A stretch of DNA of 64,000 nucleotides from Hwanghaeella sp964350445 (GTDB lineage: Bacteria; Pseudomonadota; Alphaproteobacteria; UBA8366; Aestuariispiraceae): NCBI GenBank assembly GCA_964350445.1, contig CAYGKA010000005.1:73145-137144 (forward strand). The letters run 5' to 3'. This document shows positions 54,107 through 62,903 of this stretch, in pieces. Position 1 is the stretch's first letter. Every line of letters begins with the position of its first letter. A program made the translations under genes and the position numbers. The notes beneath the pieces are model-generated. The model saw only the letters and a program-made list of their open reading frames with translations, did not search any database and was not told the DNA's origin.

Positions 54107-54121
54107 GTTACCGGTGGTAAC
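54107..54121. promoter_or_regulatory. Palindrome upstream of aldehyde dehydrogenase, candidate operator
   Basis: GTTACC-GGT-GGTAAC is a perfect 15-bp inverted repeat, 83 bp upstream of the ALDH start in the 304-bp divergent gap (54025-54328). The regulator is unknown. Confidence 0.5.
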
Positions 54122-54262
54122 ATCCTACAGTATTTGAGCGAACTGTGTAGCCCTAGGCGGCTTCCCAGACGCGTTGATGAGGCTAATTCTCGCTGCTTCG
54201 GCAATGGGTTGTCTGTGCGATGCCTCACAACAGGCATGGAAAGCGGCTGCGGATCTCTGTTC

Positions 54263-54290
54263 TTGACAGAAAAGTTGATATCAACATAAA
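54263..54290 (+). promoter_or_regulatory. Promoter with embedded MarR-type operator
   Basis: TTGACA (54263-54268), 16 bp, CATAAA (54285-54290) is a sigma-70-like promoter. The spacer contains the perfect 12-bp palindrome GTTGATATCAAC (54274-54285), a form common among MarR-family sites. It precedes the DUF1428-SRPBCC-marR operon by 38 bp. Confidence 0.65.
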
Positions 54291-54328
54291 TACAAGCCGT
54301 GATGAAAACGACTTCAAGGAGCAATGCT

Positions 54329-54691
54329 GTGTCTTATGTTGATGGGTTCGTGCTGGCTGTTCCGGCGGCAAACCGGGAAGCATATCTTGAAATGGCGCTG
54401 AAGGGCGCGGCGTATTTCAAATCCTTGGGGGCGACGAAATTCGTCGAATGCTGGGGCGACGACATTCCCGACGGCAAGGTGACGTCCTTTCCAATGGCCG
54501 TGAAACTGAAACCGGATGAGACGGTCGTCTTCTCCTGGATCGTTTGGCCTTCGAAAGAGGTGCGCGCGAAAGCCCATGCGTCGATGCACGAGTCGCCGCA
54601 GATGGAGGAATGGATGAAGAACATGCCGTTTGATGGAAAACGGATGATTTTCGGTGGCTTCGAACCGATCGTGGACTTGTCCTTTGATTGA
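54329..54691 (+). CDS. DUF1428 family protein (YbaA-like)
   Basis: This 120-residue cytoplasmic protein matches DUF1428: YVDGFVLAVP at the N-terminus, FVECWGDD and FSWIVWPSKEVRA in the middle, KRMIFGGFEP near the end. I chose the GTG at 54329 because AAGGAG lies seven bases upstream; an in-frame GTG/ATG pair lies 27-30 bp earlier. The family has a dimeric alpha/beta-barrel fold and unknown function. It heads a three-gene operon with an SRPBCC protein and a MarR regulator. Confidence 0.9.
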   Translation: MSYVDGFVLAVPAANREAYLEMALKGAAYFKSLGATKFVECWGDDIPDGKVTSFPMAVKLKPDETVVFSWIVWPSKEVRAKAHASMHESPQMEEWMKNMPFDGKRMIFGGFEPIVDLSFD

Positions 54692-54717
54692 TTATCTCTT
54701 GAGGCGGGGAAAATGAC

Positions 54718-55203
54718 ATGTTGGATTTGACGATACCGGCCGACGGGGATGACAGGGTCCTCACGCTCTCCCTGGTCCTGGAAGCCGAGCGGGCCAAGAT
54801 ATGGCGGTGCTGGACTGAACCGGAATTGTTGGAGCAATGGTTCTGCCCGCGGCCATGGCGTGTGACCGATGCCGTGCTCGACCCCCGTCCGGGCGGGCGC
54901 GCGGAAATGATGATGCGCGGCCCGGCGGGCGAGGAAAACCCGATCAAGTCGGTCTATCTGGAGGTCACGCCCCTGGAACGGATCGTCTGGACCGACGCCT
55001 TGACCGAAGGCTGGGTGCCGTCCGGCAAGCCCTTCATGGTTGCCGATATGCGCCTGTCCGACGATGGTCCCGGCAGGACCCGCTATGTCGCCAAAGCGTT
55101 GCACTGGACCCTGGAAGACAAGGAAAACCACGAAAAGATGGGATTCCACGAGGGGTGGAAGGCCGCGGCCGCTCAGTTGGAGGAATTGGCAAAGTCCCTG
55201 TGA
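54718..55203 (+). CDS. SRPBCC/AHSA1-domain protein
   Basis: This 161-residue START-like protein has the AHSA1 features RAKIWRCWTEPELLEQWFCP and PGGRAEMMMRGP, a helix-grip fold that binds hydrophobic ligands or acts in stress response. It lies 26 bp after the DUF1428 gene and 59 bp before the marR gene. DUF1428 and AHSA1 genes frequently co-occur with small regulators; the ligand is unknown. Confidence 0.87.
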   Translation: MLDLTIPADGDDRVLTLSLVLEAERAKIWRCWTEPELLEQWFCPRPWRVTDAVLDPRPGGRAEMMMRGPAGEENPIKSVYLEVTPLERIVWTDALTEGWVPSGKPFMVADMRLSDDGPGRTRYVAKALHWTLEDKENHEKMGFHEGWKAAAAQLEELAKSL

Positions 55204-55262
55204 TGGCGACGGCGGTCTAGACGAACCGGGGCGGGTGAACGAAAACAGGAGGTCCGAAACAC

Positions 55263-55727
55263 TTGGATCAAGCGATGCGGTCAGACCTGCACACAGACTT
55301 GCCCCTCAGCGTCACGTTGGAGGTTCGCGATCGGTGCCTCTGCCTGCATTTGCAGCGGTCGGCGCGGTCGGTCGCCCGCATGTTCGACGAGGCACTGCGG
55401 CCGGTCGGCCTGACCAATGGACAGTTCTCGCTGCTGATGTCCCTGAATCGCCCCGCGCCGCCCCGCATCAATGATGTCGCCGCCCTTCTGGCGATGGACC
55501 GCACGACCCTGACCGCAAACCTGAAGCCGCTGCAGAAGCGCGGTCTGGTGGACGTTCAGGTCGATCAAAGCGACAGGCGCGGACGGCGGTTGGTTCTGAC
55601 GGAGGCGGGCCGGGACGTGCTGAAGGAAGCGGTGCCGATCTGGCGCAAGACGCATGACGCCCTGGATCGCCTGCTGACGACCGTCACGCCGGATGCCCTG
55701 CGTCGCAGCCTGACCGAGCTGACATAA
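55263..55727 (+). CDS. MarR-family transcriptional regulator
   Basis: This 154-residue MarR regulator has a winged HTH (MDRTTLTANLKPLQKRGLV, then QSDRRGRRLVLTEAG). The start is a TTG with AGGAGG ten bases upstream; an in-frame ATG lies at 55275. It is the last gene of the operon and probably represses the palindrome-bearing promoter at 54263. Confidence 0.88.
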   Translation: MDQAMRSDLHTDLPLSVTLEVRDRCLCLHLQRSARSVARMFDEALRPVGLTNGQFSLLMSLNRPAPPRINDVAALLAMDRTTLTANLKPLQKRGLVDVQVDQSDRRGRRLVLTEAGRDVLKEAVPIWRKTHDALDRLLTTVTPDALRRSLTELT

Positions 55728-55728
55728 C

Positions 55729-57321
55729 CTAACCCAAGACCGCCCGCGTCACTTCGATGATGGTCGGGCCGTCGGCGTCGAGCGCGGCGGCGCAGGCGCG
55801 TTCCAGGGACCGGATGTCGCCCGGCCGTGCATAGCCGCAGCCATAGGATTGGGCCAGCAACCCGAAATCGGGGTTGATCTGTTCGACCGCGACGGGCGTG
55901 AATTCCGCGTCGATCATGCCCTGGCGGATTTCACCCAGCGCATTGTTGTTCCACAGGATGATCGGCAAGGGCAGTTTGTTCTCGACCGCCGTCGCCAATT
56001 CATTATGGGTGAACTGGAACCCGTAATCGCCCGCCAGCACGGCGACCGGTTTGCCCGGCCGGCCGAAACACGCGCCGATCCCCGCCGGCAGCGCATAGCC
56101 CAAGGTGCCGAAGCCCACCGGGTGAAGCCACAGGCGCGGCTCGCTCATCGGGAACACCTCGTTGCCGCTATAGGCGATGCGGGTCATGTCGCTGGCGATG
56201 GCGGTATCTTCCGGCAGGGCCCGGCGGATCGCGTCCAGAACCGCGCGGTGGCGGGCGCGGGCCTCCGTATCACGGGCGCGCAGGGCCTGGCGCAGGGCGG
56301 GCAGGTCGTGACGCGGCGGTTGCCGGCCGCTGTCCAGCAGCAAGGACGGCAGGACCTCGTTGATCGCCGCGATGGTCTTGCGGGCATCCGCGCGGATCGG
56401 CAGGCCGGCGCCGTAATCGTCGGCCAGTTCCGCGGGGTCCAAGTCGATGCGTATGATGAAACCGGGCAGGTCGATTTCCCCATCCCAGAAATCCGGCGAC
56501 GCGAATTCGGTTCCGACGGCAAGCACGACATCGGCGCCTGCCGCCAGTGCCCGGACATCCGGGTCCGCGATCATCGACCCGGCGAACAGGGGGTGCCCGC
56601 TGGACACCACGCCCTTGCCGGAAATCGTGGTGATCACCGGGGCGCCGAGCGCTTCCGCCAGCGCCGTGACCTCGGCCGCCGCGCCGACGGCGCCGCCGCC
56701 GACAATGACGACCGGGCATTTCGCCGCCGCCAGGCGGTTGGCCGCGTCATCCACCGCATCCGGATCGGGAGAGGTGGAGGCCGGGGCCGGCTTCGCCGTC
56801 CAGGCGGTGGGCACCTGTTCGCCGAAAATGTCGATCGGGATTTCGATATGGATCGGCCGGGGGCGGGCGGTTGCGAAATCGCCGAAGGCCTTGGCGACCA
56901 GTCCCGGAATCGCGTCCTGGCCGGGGGCGGTCGCGCTCCAGGCGGTGACCGTGGCGGTGGCGGCGCGCTGGTTCTTCATTTCATGCAGGCGGCCGCGCGC
57001 CATGTTCAGGTCGTCCCGCGCCAGCACGCCGGAAAAGACCAGCATGGGAACGGAATCCGAATAGGCCTGGCCCATCGGCGTCATGGCGTTCATCACGCCG
57101 GGGCCGGTGATCAGGAAACAGACGCCGGGCCTGCCGCTGACGCGGGCATAGCCGTCTGCCATGAAGGCAGCACCCTGTTCGTGCCGGACCAGGACGTGAC
57201 GGACCGGCGTCTGCGTCAAGCCGCGATAAAGCTCGATCGTATGCACGCCGGGAATGCCGAAAATGGTATCGACGCCGTATTGCTCCAGCAAATGAACCAG
57301 TGCTTGGCCGACATTGGGCAT
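55729..57321 (-). CDS. ThDP-dependent decarboxylase/synthase family protein
   Basis: This 530-residue thiamine-diphosphate enzyme has catalytic Glu in VRHEQGAAFMADGYAR, a central domain with VIVGGGAVGAAAE and the ThDP motif GDYGFQFTHNELATA ... NNALGEI. It is not closely similar to the AlsS-like gene in this window. I recall similar proteins annotated as 5-guanidino-2-oxopentanoate decarboxylase (AruI), but that is tentative. It lies 62 bp after the homocysteine methyltransferase and may share its transcript. The ATG at 57321 has a GGGGGGA site. Confidence 0.83.
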   Translation of the reverse strand: MPNVGQALVHLLEQYGVDTIFGIPGVHTIELYRGLTQTPVRHVLVRHEQGAAFMADGYARVSGRPGVCFLITGPGVMNAMTPMGQAYSDSVPMLVFSGVLARDDLNMARGRLHEMKNQRAATATVTAWSATAPGQDAIPGLVAKAFGDFATARPRPIHIEIPIDIFGEQVPTAWTAKPAPASTSPDPDAVDDAANRLAAAKCPVVIVGGGAVGAAAEVTALAEALGAPVITTISGKGVVSSGHPLFAGSMIADPDVRALAAGADVVLAVGTEFASPDFWDGEIDLPGFIIRIDLDPAELADDYGAGLPIRADARKTIAAINEVLPSLLLDSGRQPPRHDLPALRQALRARDTEARARHRAVLDAIRRALPEDTAIASDMTRIAYSGNEVFPMSEPRLWLHPVGFGTLGYALPAGIGACFGRPGKPVAVLAGDYGFQFTHNELATAVENKLPLPIILWNNNALGEIRQGMIDAEFTPVAVEQINPDFGLLAQSYGCGYARPGDIRSLERACAAALDADGPTIIEVTRAVLG

Positions 57322-57383
57322 GACCCGTCCCCCCAATAAGCAAAACAGTTACGCAAAAAAGGTGCGCCAGAAAGTCGTGAAAT

Positions 57384-58424
57384 CTAGTCCTCGGACCCGC
57401 CGCGCCGCCGGCGGCGCTCGCGCCGTTTCGGCCCGTCGCCCGCCTCGCGCCGGGCGATTTCCTCTTCGTTCAAATAGGTCGACGGCCCCAGCAGGCGGAC
57501 GACGTCCAGCGGTGTCGGGATCGCGCCCGGTTCATAGCCCTTCAGCGACTCGACGATGGCCTTCATCACCTCGCCGTCGGTCCCGCAGCAGCCGCCGATG
57601 ATCCGCGCGCCGGCATCGCGCGCCAGCCGCGCATAATCGGCCATCAGTTCAGGCGTTCCGGTATAGGTGAACTCACCGTTCTTGAATTCCGGCACGCCGC
57701 AATTCGCCTTGGCGACGATGATGGTTTCCGGATCCGCGATCTTGCCGATGGCGGCGACGGAAACCACGTTCTCCGTCGCGCCCAAGCCGCAATTCGCGCC
57801 GATGGCCAGCGGATGGTGCGGCAGGGAATGGATATGGGCATAGGCCTCTTCCGGGGTGACGCCCATCATGGTGCGCCCGGCGGTATCGAAGGTCATGGTC
57901 GCGACGACCTGCAGGCCCGTCGTCTGCGCGCCTGCGATGGCGGCTTCGACTTCCTCGCGCGACGACATCGTCTCGACCCACAGGAAATCGGCCCCGCCCT
58001 CGGCCAGGCCGCGCGCCTGTTCGGCGAAGGCGGCGGCCGCTTCGTCATGCGTCACCGGGCCGGTCGGCACCAGCAATTCCCCGGTCGGCCCGATGGACCC
58101 GCCGACGAAAACCGGCCGGTCGGCCTTGTCCGCGACAAGGCGCGCGATGCTGGCCGCCGCCTTGGACAGTTCATAGGCGCGGTCCTGCGCCTGGTGCAGT
58201 TTCAGGCGAAAGGAATTGCCGCCGAAGCTGTTGGTCAGGATCAGGTCGCAGCCCGCATCGACGAATTCCTGATGGACGCTGGCGACCCGGTCCGGATGTT
58301 CGATGTTCCAGAATTCAGGCGGGTAACCGGTTTCCAACCCGCGTTTGAACAGGCTGGTTCCCATCGCGCCGTCGGCGACCAGATAGCCGCGCTCGCCCAG
58401 CAGTTTCAGGAATGCGTCCGACAT
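57384..58424 (-). CDS. Homocysteine S-methyltransferase family (betaine-homocysteine type)
   Basis: This 346-residue enzyme has the homocysteine-binding barrel of BHMT/MetH: DGAMGTSLFKRG, TNSFGGNSFRL, and zinc ligands in GANCGLGA and GGCCGTDG. It probably methylates homocysteine using betaine or another methyl donor. The C-terminus carries an unusual Arg-rich tail (PKRRERRRRRGG). It lies 61 bp downstream of metY, so both contribute to methionine synthesis. Confidence 0.88.
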   Translation of the reverse strand: MSDAFLKLLGERGYLVADGAMGTSLFKRGLETGYPPEFWNIEHPDRVASVHQEFVDAGCDLILTNSFGGNSFRLKLHQAQDRAYELSKAAASIARLVADKADRPVFVGGSIGPTGELLVPTGPVTHDEAAAAFAEQARGLAEGGADFLWVETMSSREEVEAAIAGAQTTGLQVVATMTFDTAGRTMMGVTPEEAYAHIHSLPHHPLAIGANCGLGATENVVSVAAIGKIADPETIIVAKANCGVPEFKNGEFTYTGTPELMADYARLARDAGARIIGGCCGTDGEVMKAIVESLKGYEPGAIPTPLDVVRLLGPSTYLNEEEIARREAGDGPKRRERRRRRGGSED

Positions 58425-58485
58425 CGATGCGATCCTTCCTAACGTGTCAGCTTAAAAAAAGCGGTTCGGCCCGGTTCAAGTCAGG

Positions 58486-59772
58486 TCAGCCCGCCTTGGC
58501 AAGGGCTTGGTCCAGGTCCGCCAGAATATCCTCCGCCGTTTCCAACCCGATGGAAAGACGGATCACCTCCGGCCCCGCCCCGGCGGCGTCCAGCTGTTCC
58601 GGCGTCAATTGATTATGAGTGGTCGAGGCCGGATGGATGATCAGCGATTTCGCGTCCCCGATATTGGCGAGGTGGCTGAACAGCTCGACCGAATCCACCA
58701 GAGTCACGCCCGCGCCGAACCCGCCCTTCAGCCCGAAGGTGAAGACGGCGCCCGCGCCGTTCGGCAGGTATTTCCGGGCCAGCGTATGATATTTGCTCGA
58801 TTTCAACCCGGCATAGCTGACCCAATCGACGGCCGGGTGGGCTTCCAGGAATTCCGCCACCTTCAGCGCGTTGGTGCTGTGCCGTTCCATGCGCAGCGGC
58901 AGGGTCTCGATCCCCAGCAGGGTGACCCAGGCGTTGAACGGCTGTTGCGTGCAACCCAAGTCGCGCAGCGCGACCGCGTGGCCGAACATCGTATAGGCCA
59001 GGTTGCCGAAGGTCTCATAGAAGGTCAGGCCGTGATATTCCGGCGCCGGCTGCGACAGGCTGGGAAACTTGTCGCTCGCCGTCCAGTCGAATGTGCCCTT
59101 GTCCACCACCATGCCGCCGACCGAGGTGCCGTTGCCGGACAGGAACTTGGTCGTCGAATGCACGACGATATCCGCCCCCCAGTCGAACGGCCGCAGCAGG
59201 TAGGGCGACGCCAGGGTGTTGTCCACCACCAGCGGGATGCCGGCCTCGTGCGCGATGGCGGAAACCGCTTCCAGGTCGACGACGACGCCGCCCGGATTGG
59301 CCAGCCCCTCGCAGAAGATCGCCTTGGTTTTCGGCGTCAGCGCGCGCTTGAAATTCTCGGGGTCGTCGGGATCGACGAAGGTGGTCGACCAGTCGAAGCG
59401 CTTGAAGGTATGCGCCATCTGGTTGATCGACCCGCCATAGAGCTTGTTGGAGGCGACGATATGCGCGCCTGGCCCCATCAGCGGATAGAGCGCCAGGATC
59501 TGCGCCGCATGGCCGGACGAGGTCGCCGTGCCGCCGATCCCGCCTTCCAGCGCCGAAATGCGCTCTTCCAGCACCGCCACGGTCGGGTTGGTCAGGCGGG
59601 AATAGATGAAGCCCGGTTCCTGCAGATTGAAGAGGGAGGCCGCGTGTTCCGCATTATCGAAGACGTAGGAGGACGTCTGATAGATCGGCGTCGCGCGCGC
59701 GCCGGTGGCTGAATCGGGGGCCGCGCCCGCATGCAGCGCCAGCGTATCGAAGCCCGGTTTCCGCTCCGTCAT
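58486..59772 (-). CDS. metY: O-acetylhomoserine sulfhydrylase MetY
   Basis: This PLP enzyme makes homocysteine from O-acetylhomoserine and sulfide. The 428-residue protein shows the Cys/Met-metabolism family features: FNLQEPGFIYSRLTNPT, GGIGGTATSSGHAAQI and the PLP lysine in VHSTTKFLSGNGTSVGG. Length fits MetY. It heads the metY-BHMT-ThDP gene run. Confidence 0.92.
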   Translation of the reverse strand: MTERKPGFDTLALHAGAAPDSATGARATPIYQTSSYVFDNAEHAASLFNLQEPGFIYSRLTNPTVAVLEERISALEGGIGGTATSSGHAAQILALYPLMGPGAHIVASNKLYGGSINQMAHTFKRFDWSTTFVDPDDPENFKRALTPKTKAIFCEGLANPGGVVVDLEAVSAIAHEAGIPLVVDNTLASPYLLRPFDWGADIVVHSTTKFLSGNGTSVGGMVVDKGTFDWTASDKFPSLSQPAPEYHGLTFYETFGNLAYTMFGHAVALRDLGCTQQPFNAWVTLLGIETLPLRMERHSTNALKVAEFLEAHPAVDWVSYAGLKSSKYHTLARKYLPNGAGAVFTFGLKGGFGAGVTLVDSVELFSHLANIGDAKSLIIHPASTTHNQLTPEQLDAAGAGPEVIRLSIGLETAEDILADLDQALAKAG

Positions 59773-59933
59773 CTCGTCTTCTCCCCTGCCAGTTTCCGTG
59801 CGGGACCTGCCGGGAAGATGGCTGTCCGGCGGCCCGTATCGCCCGGATGTAGCGGATTTGGGGGGGCTGTGCCAAGCGCAGTAACAAGCGCAGTAAGATG
59901 ATCCTGTGGAAAGTCACGTGAACCGGCGTCCGG

Positions 59934-59961
59934 TTGTACGCCCCGCGCGCGGCGTTATATA
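59934..59961 (+). promoter_or_regulatory. Candidate sigma-70 promoter of the scaffold gene
   Basis: TTGTAC (59934-59939), 16 bp, TATATA (59956-59961) stands 34 bp before the ATG at 59995 and favours that start over the ATG at 59965. Confidence 0.5.
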
Positions 59962-59994
59962 GAAATGGAATTGGAGAAGACCGGAAACGCGACG

Positions 59995-60434
59995 ATGGTG
60001 GACGCCCTATACAACGACCGCATTCTTGCCCTGGCCGGCAGCCTGACCAAACAGGACCGGCTGGAAAACCCGGACGCCAGCGTCACGGTCACCAGCGCGC
60101 TGTGCGGCAGCCGGGTGAAGGTCGACTTGAAGATGAAGGACGGCGTGGTGACCGATTACGGCCAGGAAGTGCGCGCCTGCGCGCTCGGCCAGTCCTCCGC
60201 CGCCTTGATGAAGCAGGTGGTCGTCGGCCAGACGCCTGCCCAGATCGCCCAGGCCGCAAAACAGATGCGCGCCATGCTGAAGGAAGGCGGCGACCCGCCC
60301 GAAGGCCCCTGGTCGGTTTACGAGGCCCTGATCCCCGCGCGCGACCACCGCTCCCGCCACGCCTCCATATTCCTGCCCTTCGACGGGGTGGAAAAAGCCA
60401 TTGCCGACATCCGCAAGGCCGATCCTGTAAAGGC
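59995..60434 (+). CDS. IscU/NifU-like iron-sulfur scaffold protein, 3' end in assembly gap
   Basis: The product resembles the alphaproteobacterial NifU N-terminal-like scaffold: MVDALYNDRILALAG, SALCGSRVKVDLKMKDGVV with one Cys, VRACALGQSSAALM with a second. The ATG at 59995 has GGAA eight bases upstream and a promoter at the right distance; an in-frame ATG at 59965 lacks both. About 147 residues are visible before the run of N; family members end near here (RHASIFLPFDGVEKAI), so little may be missing. It is usually followed by yidD, whose end appears after the gap. Confidence 0.85.
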
Positions 60435-60534
60435 NNNNNNNNNNNNNNNNNNNNNNNNNNNNNNNNNNNNNNNNNNNNNNNNNNNNNNNNNNNNNNNNNN
60501 NNNNNNNNNNNNNNNNNNNNNNNNNNNNNNNNNN
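60435..60534. other. Assembly gap of 100 N
   Basis: Exactly 100 N, a conventional scaffold gap of unknown true size. It hides the end of the scaffold gene and most of yidD. Confidence 0.99.
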
Positions 60535-60630
60535 AAACACGGACCCCTGAAAGGCGGCGCACTGGCGATCCGCCGCATCCTCCGCTGCCACCCTTGGGGC
60601 GGCAGCGGGTATGACCCGGTGCCGGATTGA
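60535..60630 (+). CDS. yidD: YidD C-terminal end, 5' part in assembly gap
   Basis: The last 31 residues read KHGPLKGGALAIRRILRCHP then WGGSGYDPVPD, the conserved end of the membrane-protein insertion efficiency factor YidD (RCHPW...GYDPVP). The rest lies in the N run. Its position after an IscU-like gene matches alphaproteobacterial synteny, where thrS usually follows; here thrS is absent. Confidence 0.85.
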   Translation, partial: KHGPLKGGALAIRRILRCHPWGGSGYDPVPD

Positions 60631-60677
60631 AGCTGACGAAAGCTTTGCCGAAATCGGATAGGGCCAAAGGCCAGTCG

Positions 60678-61268
60678 TCACTCAAGAACGCAAAAGGGTG
60701 CACGGAAAAGAACCACGAAATTGCGAGAGACCTCAAGGCAGACGCTGTCACTCTCCATTTCCCGCTGCCGCCACGTGTGGTTTCCATGAAAGCGCTTAAA
60801 CCATGGACGGTCTCGCGAAATTTCGGTTCCCCAGCTGTTGCCTGGAAACGTGTCGGAAAGCAGCTGCCGATAGGGCAGGGGAAAGTGTCTATTCCGAGGG
60901 GTAAGAACGCCACAAACGGGAAAGTCGTGGTTGGTAATCCGCTGAAACCCGGTGAAGAACTTCGCAGTGTCCTGCTTCCAGTGAGATCGTACTTTTTCGA
61001 TCATGCGTGAATTGCCCATACCTTCGGGAATTGACTGTAGCGGTTCCAGGTTCAGTTCGAACAGTTCATGGCTGAGAGGATCGTCCTTGGGTTCATCTAT
61101 CGTGCAAACCTCAACGAAATCTCTAAACAGTTGGCGCAATGTTTTTTCGGCTTCGGCAGCAGACGATATGTTGCTTGGTGCAGCCCATGACGGCGCAGAC
61201 AATACAGCGAGGATGAATGCATTGAAGCTAAGGATGAATACCCTCGAAAGCATCATTAGTGCGCCCAA
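60678..61268 (-). CDS. Secreted hypothetical protein
   Basis: This 196-residue product has a Sec signal peptide (about 1-29, APSWAAPS cleavage region) and two or three cysteines in the mature part. I recognise no family. The start may be the TTG at 61268, which has AAAGGAAA before it, or the ATG at 61256. Codon use looks less GC-rich than the neighbours, as if recently acquired. Confidence 0.7.
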   Translation of the reverse strand: MGALMMLSRVFILSFNAFILAVLSAPSWAAPSNISSAAEAEKTLRQLFRDFVEVCTIDEPKDDPLSHELFELNLEPLQSIPEGMGNSRMIEKVRSHWKQDTAKFFTGFQRITNHDFPVCGVLTPRNRHFPLPYRQLLSDTFPGNSWGTEISRDRPWFKRFHGNHTWRQREMESDSVCLEVSRNFVVLFRAPFCVLE

Positions 61269-61457
61269 CTATTTCCTTTAGGTTAAAGTGTTCCTGCTCA
61301 GTGTGACCCAGTCAACACCAAGAACATGGCGTTCGGTCGGGTCAATGCCGTCAGAGATAGCCGCATCCGATGAGGGGCACGACGACGGTAAACAACATTG
61401 AGAATGAGAAGGCCGAAACCGAAAACGGAATGGACGAGACCGTCCCCGCCGTGAACT

Positions 61458-62726
61458 ATGGCGAGTCAGTTCGAACCGGCCGGGGAGGTTTGCGTGCTTT
61501 ATGACCCGAGGGACGCGGCGACCATCGCCGATCCCTATCCTGCCTTGGCCCATTTGCGGCGGCACGATCCTGTCCATTGGAGCGACCGCCTGGGCGGCTG
61601 GGTCCTGACGCGGTTCGACGACGTGAAGCGCGCCCTCAACGACCGGTCGCTGTCCGCCGACCGGATCACCCCGTTTCTGGATCATCTGGACGCGGCGGAG
61701 CGGGAACGCGTCGCCAACCTGGGCGGCATGATGCAGCGCTGGGCCGTCTTCCGGGACCCGCCCGACCATACGCGCCTGCGCGGCTTGATGAACAAGGCTT
61801 TTACGGGGCGCGCGCTGGAAGTGCTTGTCCCGAAGATCGAAACCATCGTCGACTCCCTTCTCGACGATCTGATCCGCCAGGGCGCGGACGGGCGGGAGGT
61901 CGACTTCATCAAACACTTCGCCTACCCGCTGCCCGCCACGGTGATCGCCGCCATGGTCGGCGTGCCCGATGTCGATCTGGACCGGTTCAAATCATGGTCG
62001 GACGATCTCGCGGCCTTTGTCGGCTCGGCCCAGGTGACGCCGGACAAGTATGTTCGGGCGGAAGCCGCCGTCGCCGAAATGACCGATTTTTTCACAACCA
62101 TCATCGCGGCGCGGCGGGCCCGCCCTGTCGGCGGCAATGACGGCACCATTCTGGACGCCCTGATCGCGGCGGAGGACCGGGGCGACGTGTTGAGCGAGGC
62201 GGAATTGGTCGCCTGCTGCGTGCTGTTGCTGTTCGCCGGGCATGAGACGACGACCAATCTTTTCGGCAGCGGCCTTCACGCGCTGTTCCACCACCCGGAC
62301 GTGCACCGCGCCTTGCGCGGCGCGCCGGAACGGGCGGAGGCGGCGGTCGAGGAATTCCTGCGCTACAACGGGCCGATCGGCGCGATGACCCGGATCGTCG
62401 CCACGCCCTGCCGCTATGGCGAACGGGATTTCCGGCCAGGCCAGCGCGTGTTCTGCATGATCCACGCCGCGAACCGCGACCCGGACGTGTTCCCCGACCC
62501 CGACCGGCTGAACATCGACCGGCCGGAAAACAGGCATGTCGTCTTCGGCTACGGCATCCATTTCTGCATCGGCGCGCCGCTCGCGCGGCTGGAAGGCCGG
62601 ATCGCCTTCGACCGCCTGATGCGGCGGACCCGGGCGATCACGCCGGCCGAAGCCGATCCCCCCTGGAACGACTCCCTCGTCCTGCGCGGCTTGCTGCGGC
62701 TGCCCGTTACCCTCACGGGTGCCTAG
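61458..62726 (+). CDS. Cytochrome P450
   Basis: This haem-thiolate monooxygenase has 422 residues, with the I-helix oxygen-activation motif FAGHETTTN, the ExxR-like core EEFLRYNGP...RIV and the haem-binding loop FGYGIHFCIGAPLARLE (axial C370). It is of the soluble bacterial class. No ferredoxin or ferredoxin reductase is adjacent, so electrons come from elsewhere. GC-rich and host-like. The ATG at 61458 is the first in the frame; no strong ribosome-binding site precedes it. Confidence 0.93.
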   Translation: MASQFEPAGEVCVLYDPRDAATIADPYPALAHLRRHDPVHWSDRLGGWVLTRFDDVKRALNDRSLSADRITPFLDHLDAAERERVANLGGMMQRWAVFRDPPDHTRLRGLMNKAFTGRALEVLVPKIETIVDSLLDDLIRQGADGREVDFIKHFAYPLPATVIAAMVGVPDVDLDRFKSWSDDLAAFVGSAQVTPDKYVRAEAAVAEMTDFFTTIIAARRARPVGGNDGTILDALIAAEDRGDVLSEAELVACCVLLLFAGHETTTNLFGSGLHALFHHPDVHRALRGAPERAEAAVEEFLRYNGPIGAMTRIVATPCRYGERDFRPGQRVFCMIHAANRDPDVFPDPDRLNIDRPENRHVVFGYGIHFCIGAPLARLEGRIAFDRLMRRTRAITPAEADPPWNDSLVLRGLLRLPVTLTGA

Positions 62727-62806
62727 GACACGCGCGTCCGCATTATGGTCGCGGTTTGGATTTTTTTGAGAGGAGAGGGCAGGAGTCGAAAGTGGGATAG
62801 AGCATA

Positions 62807-62843
62807 CCGTCACCGAATCCGTCACCGAATCCCGTCACAGTAT
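62807..62843. repeat. Short tandem repeat CCGTCACCGAAT
   Basis: Two exact 12-bp units (62807-62818, 62819-62830) and a degenerate third (CCCGTCACAGTAT). Similar GTGACGGATT-type strings occur near REP-associated transposases; it marks the left edge of the AT-rich island. Confidence 0.7.
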
Positions 62844-62903
62844 CCACAATAGAGCCCCTTTTAAGTAGTATGGACAATTCACCACAACAGCGCCAAGTTA
62901 GAT

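Noticed and set aside
55849..57339. 496-codon plus-strand open frame opposite the ThDP enzyme
   Set aside because: Same pattern: Arg/Gly/Asp-rich, no motif, antisense to a gene with intact ThDP motifs.
58507..59712. 401-codon plus-strand open frame opposite metY
   Set aside because: No recognisable domain and antisense to a conserved PLP enzyme.
59965..60630. Single protein read through the N run
   Set aside because: Unknown bases prevent any frame continuity claim, and the two ends belong to different families.
60627..61010. 127-codon plus-strand frame after yidD
   Set aside because: Antisense to the secreted hypothetical protein, which has a proper signal peptide; no motif seen.
62807..62843. 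CRISPR-like short repeats
   Set aside because: Only two exact 12-bp units directly adjacent, with no spacers or cas genes.
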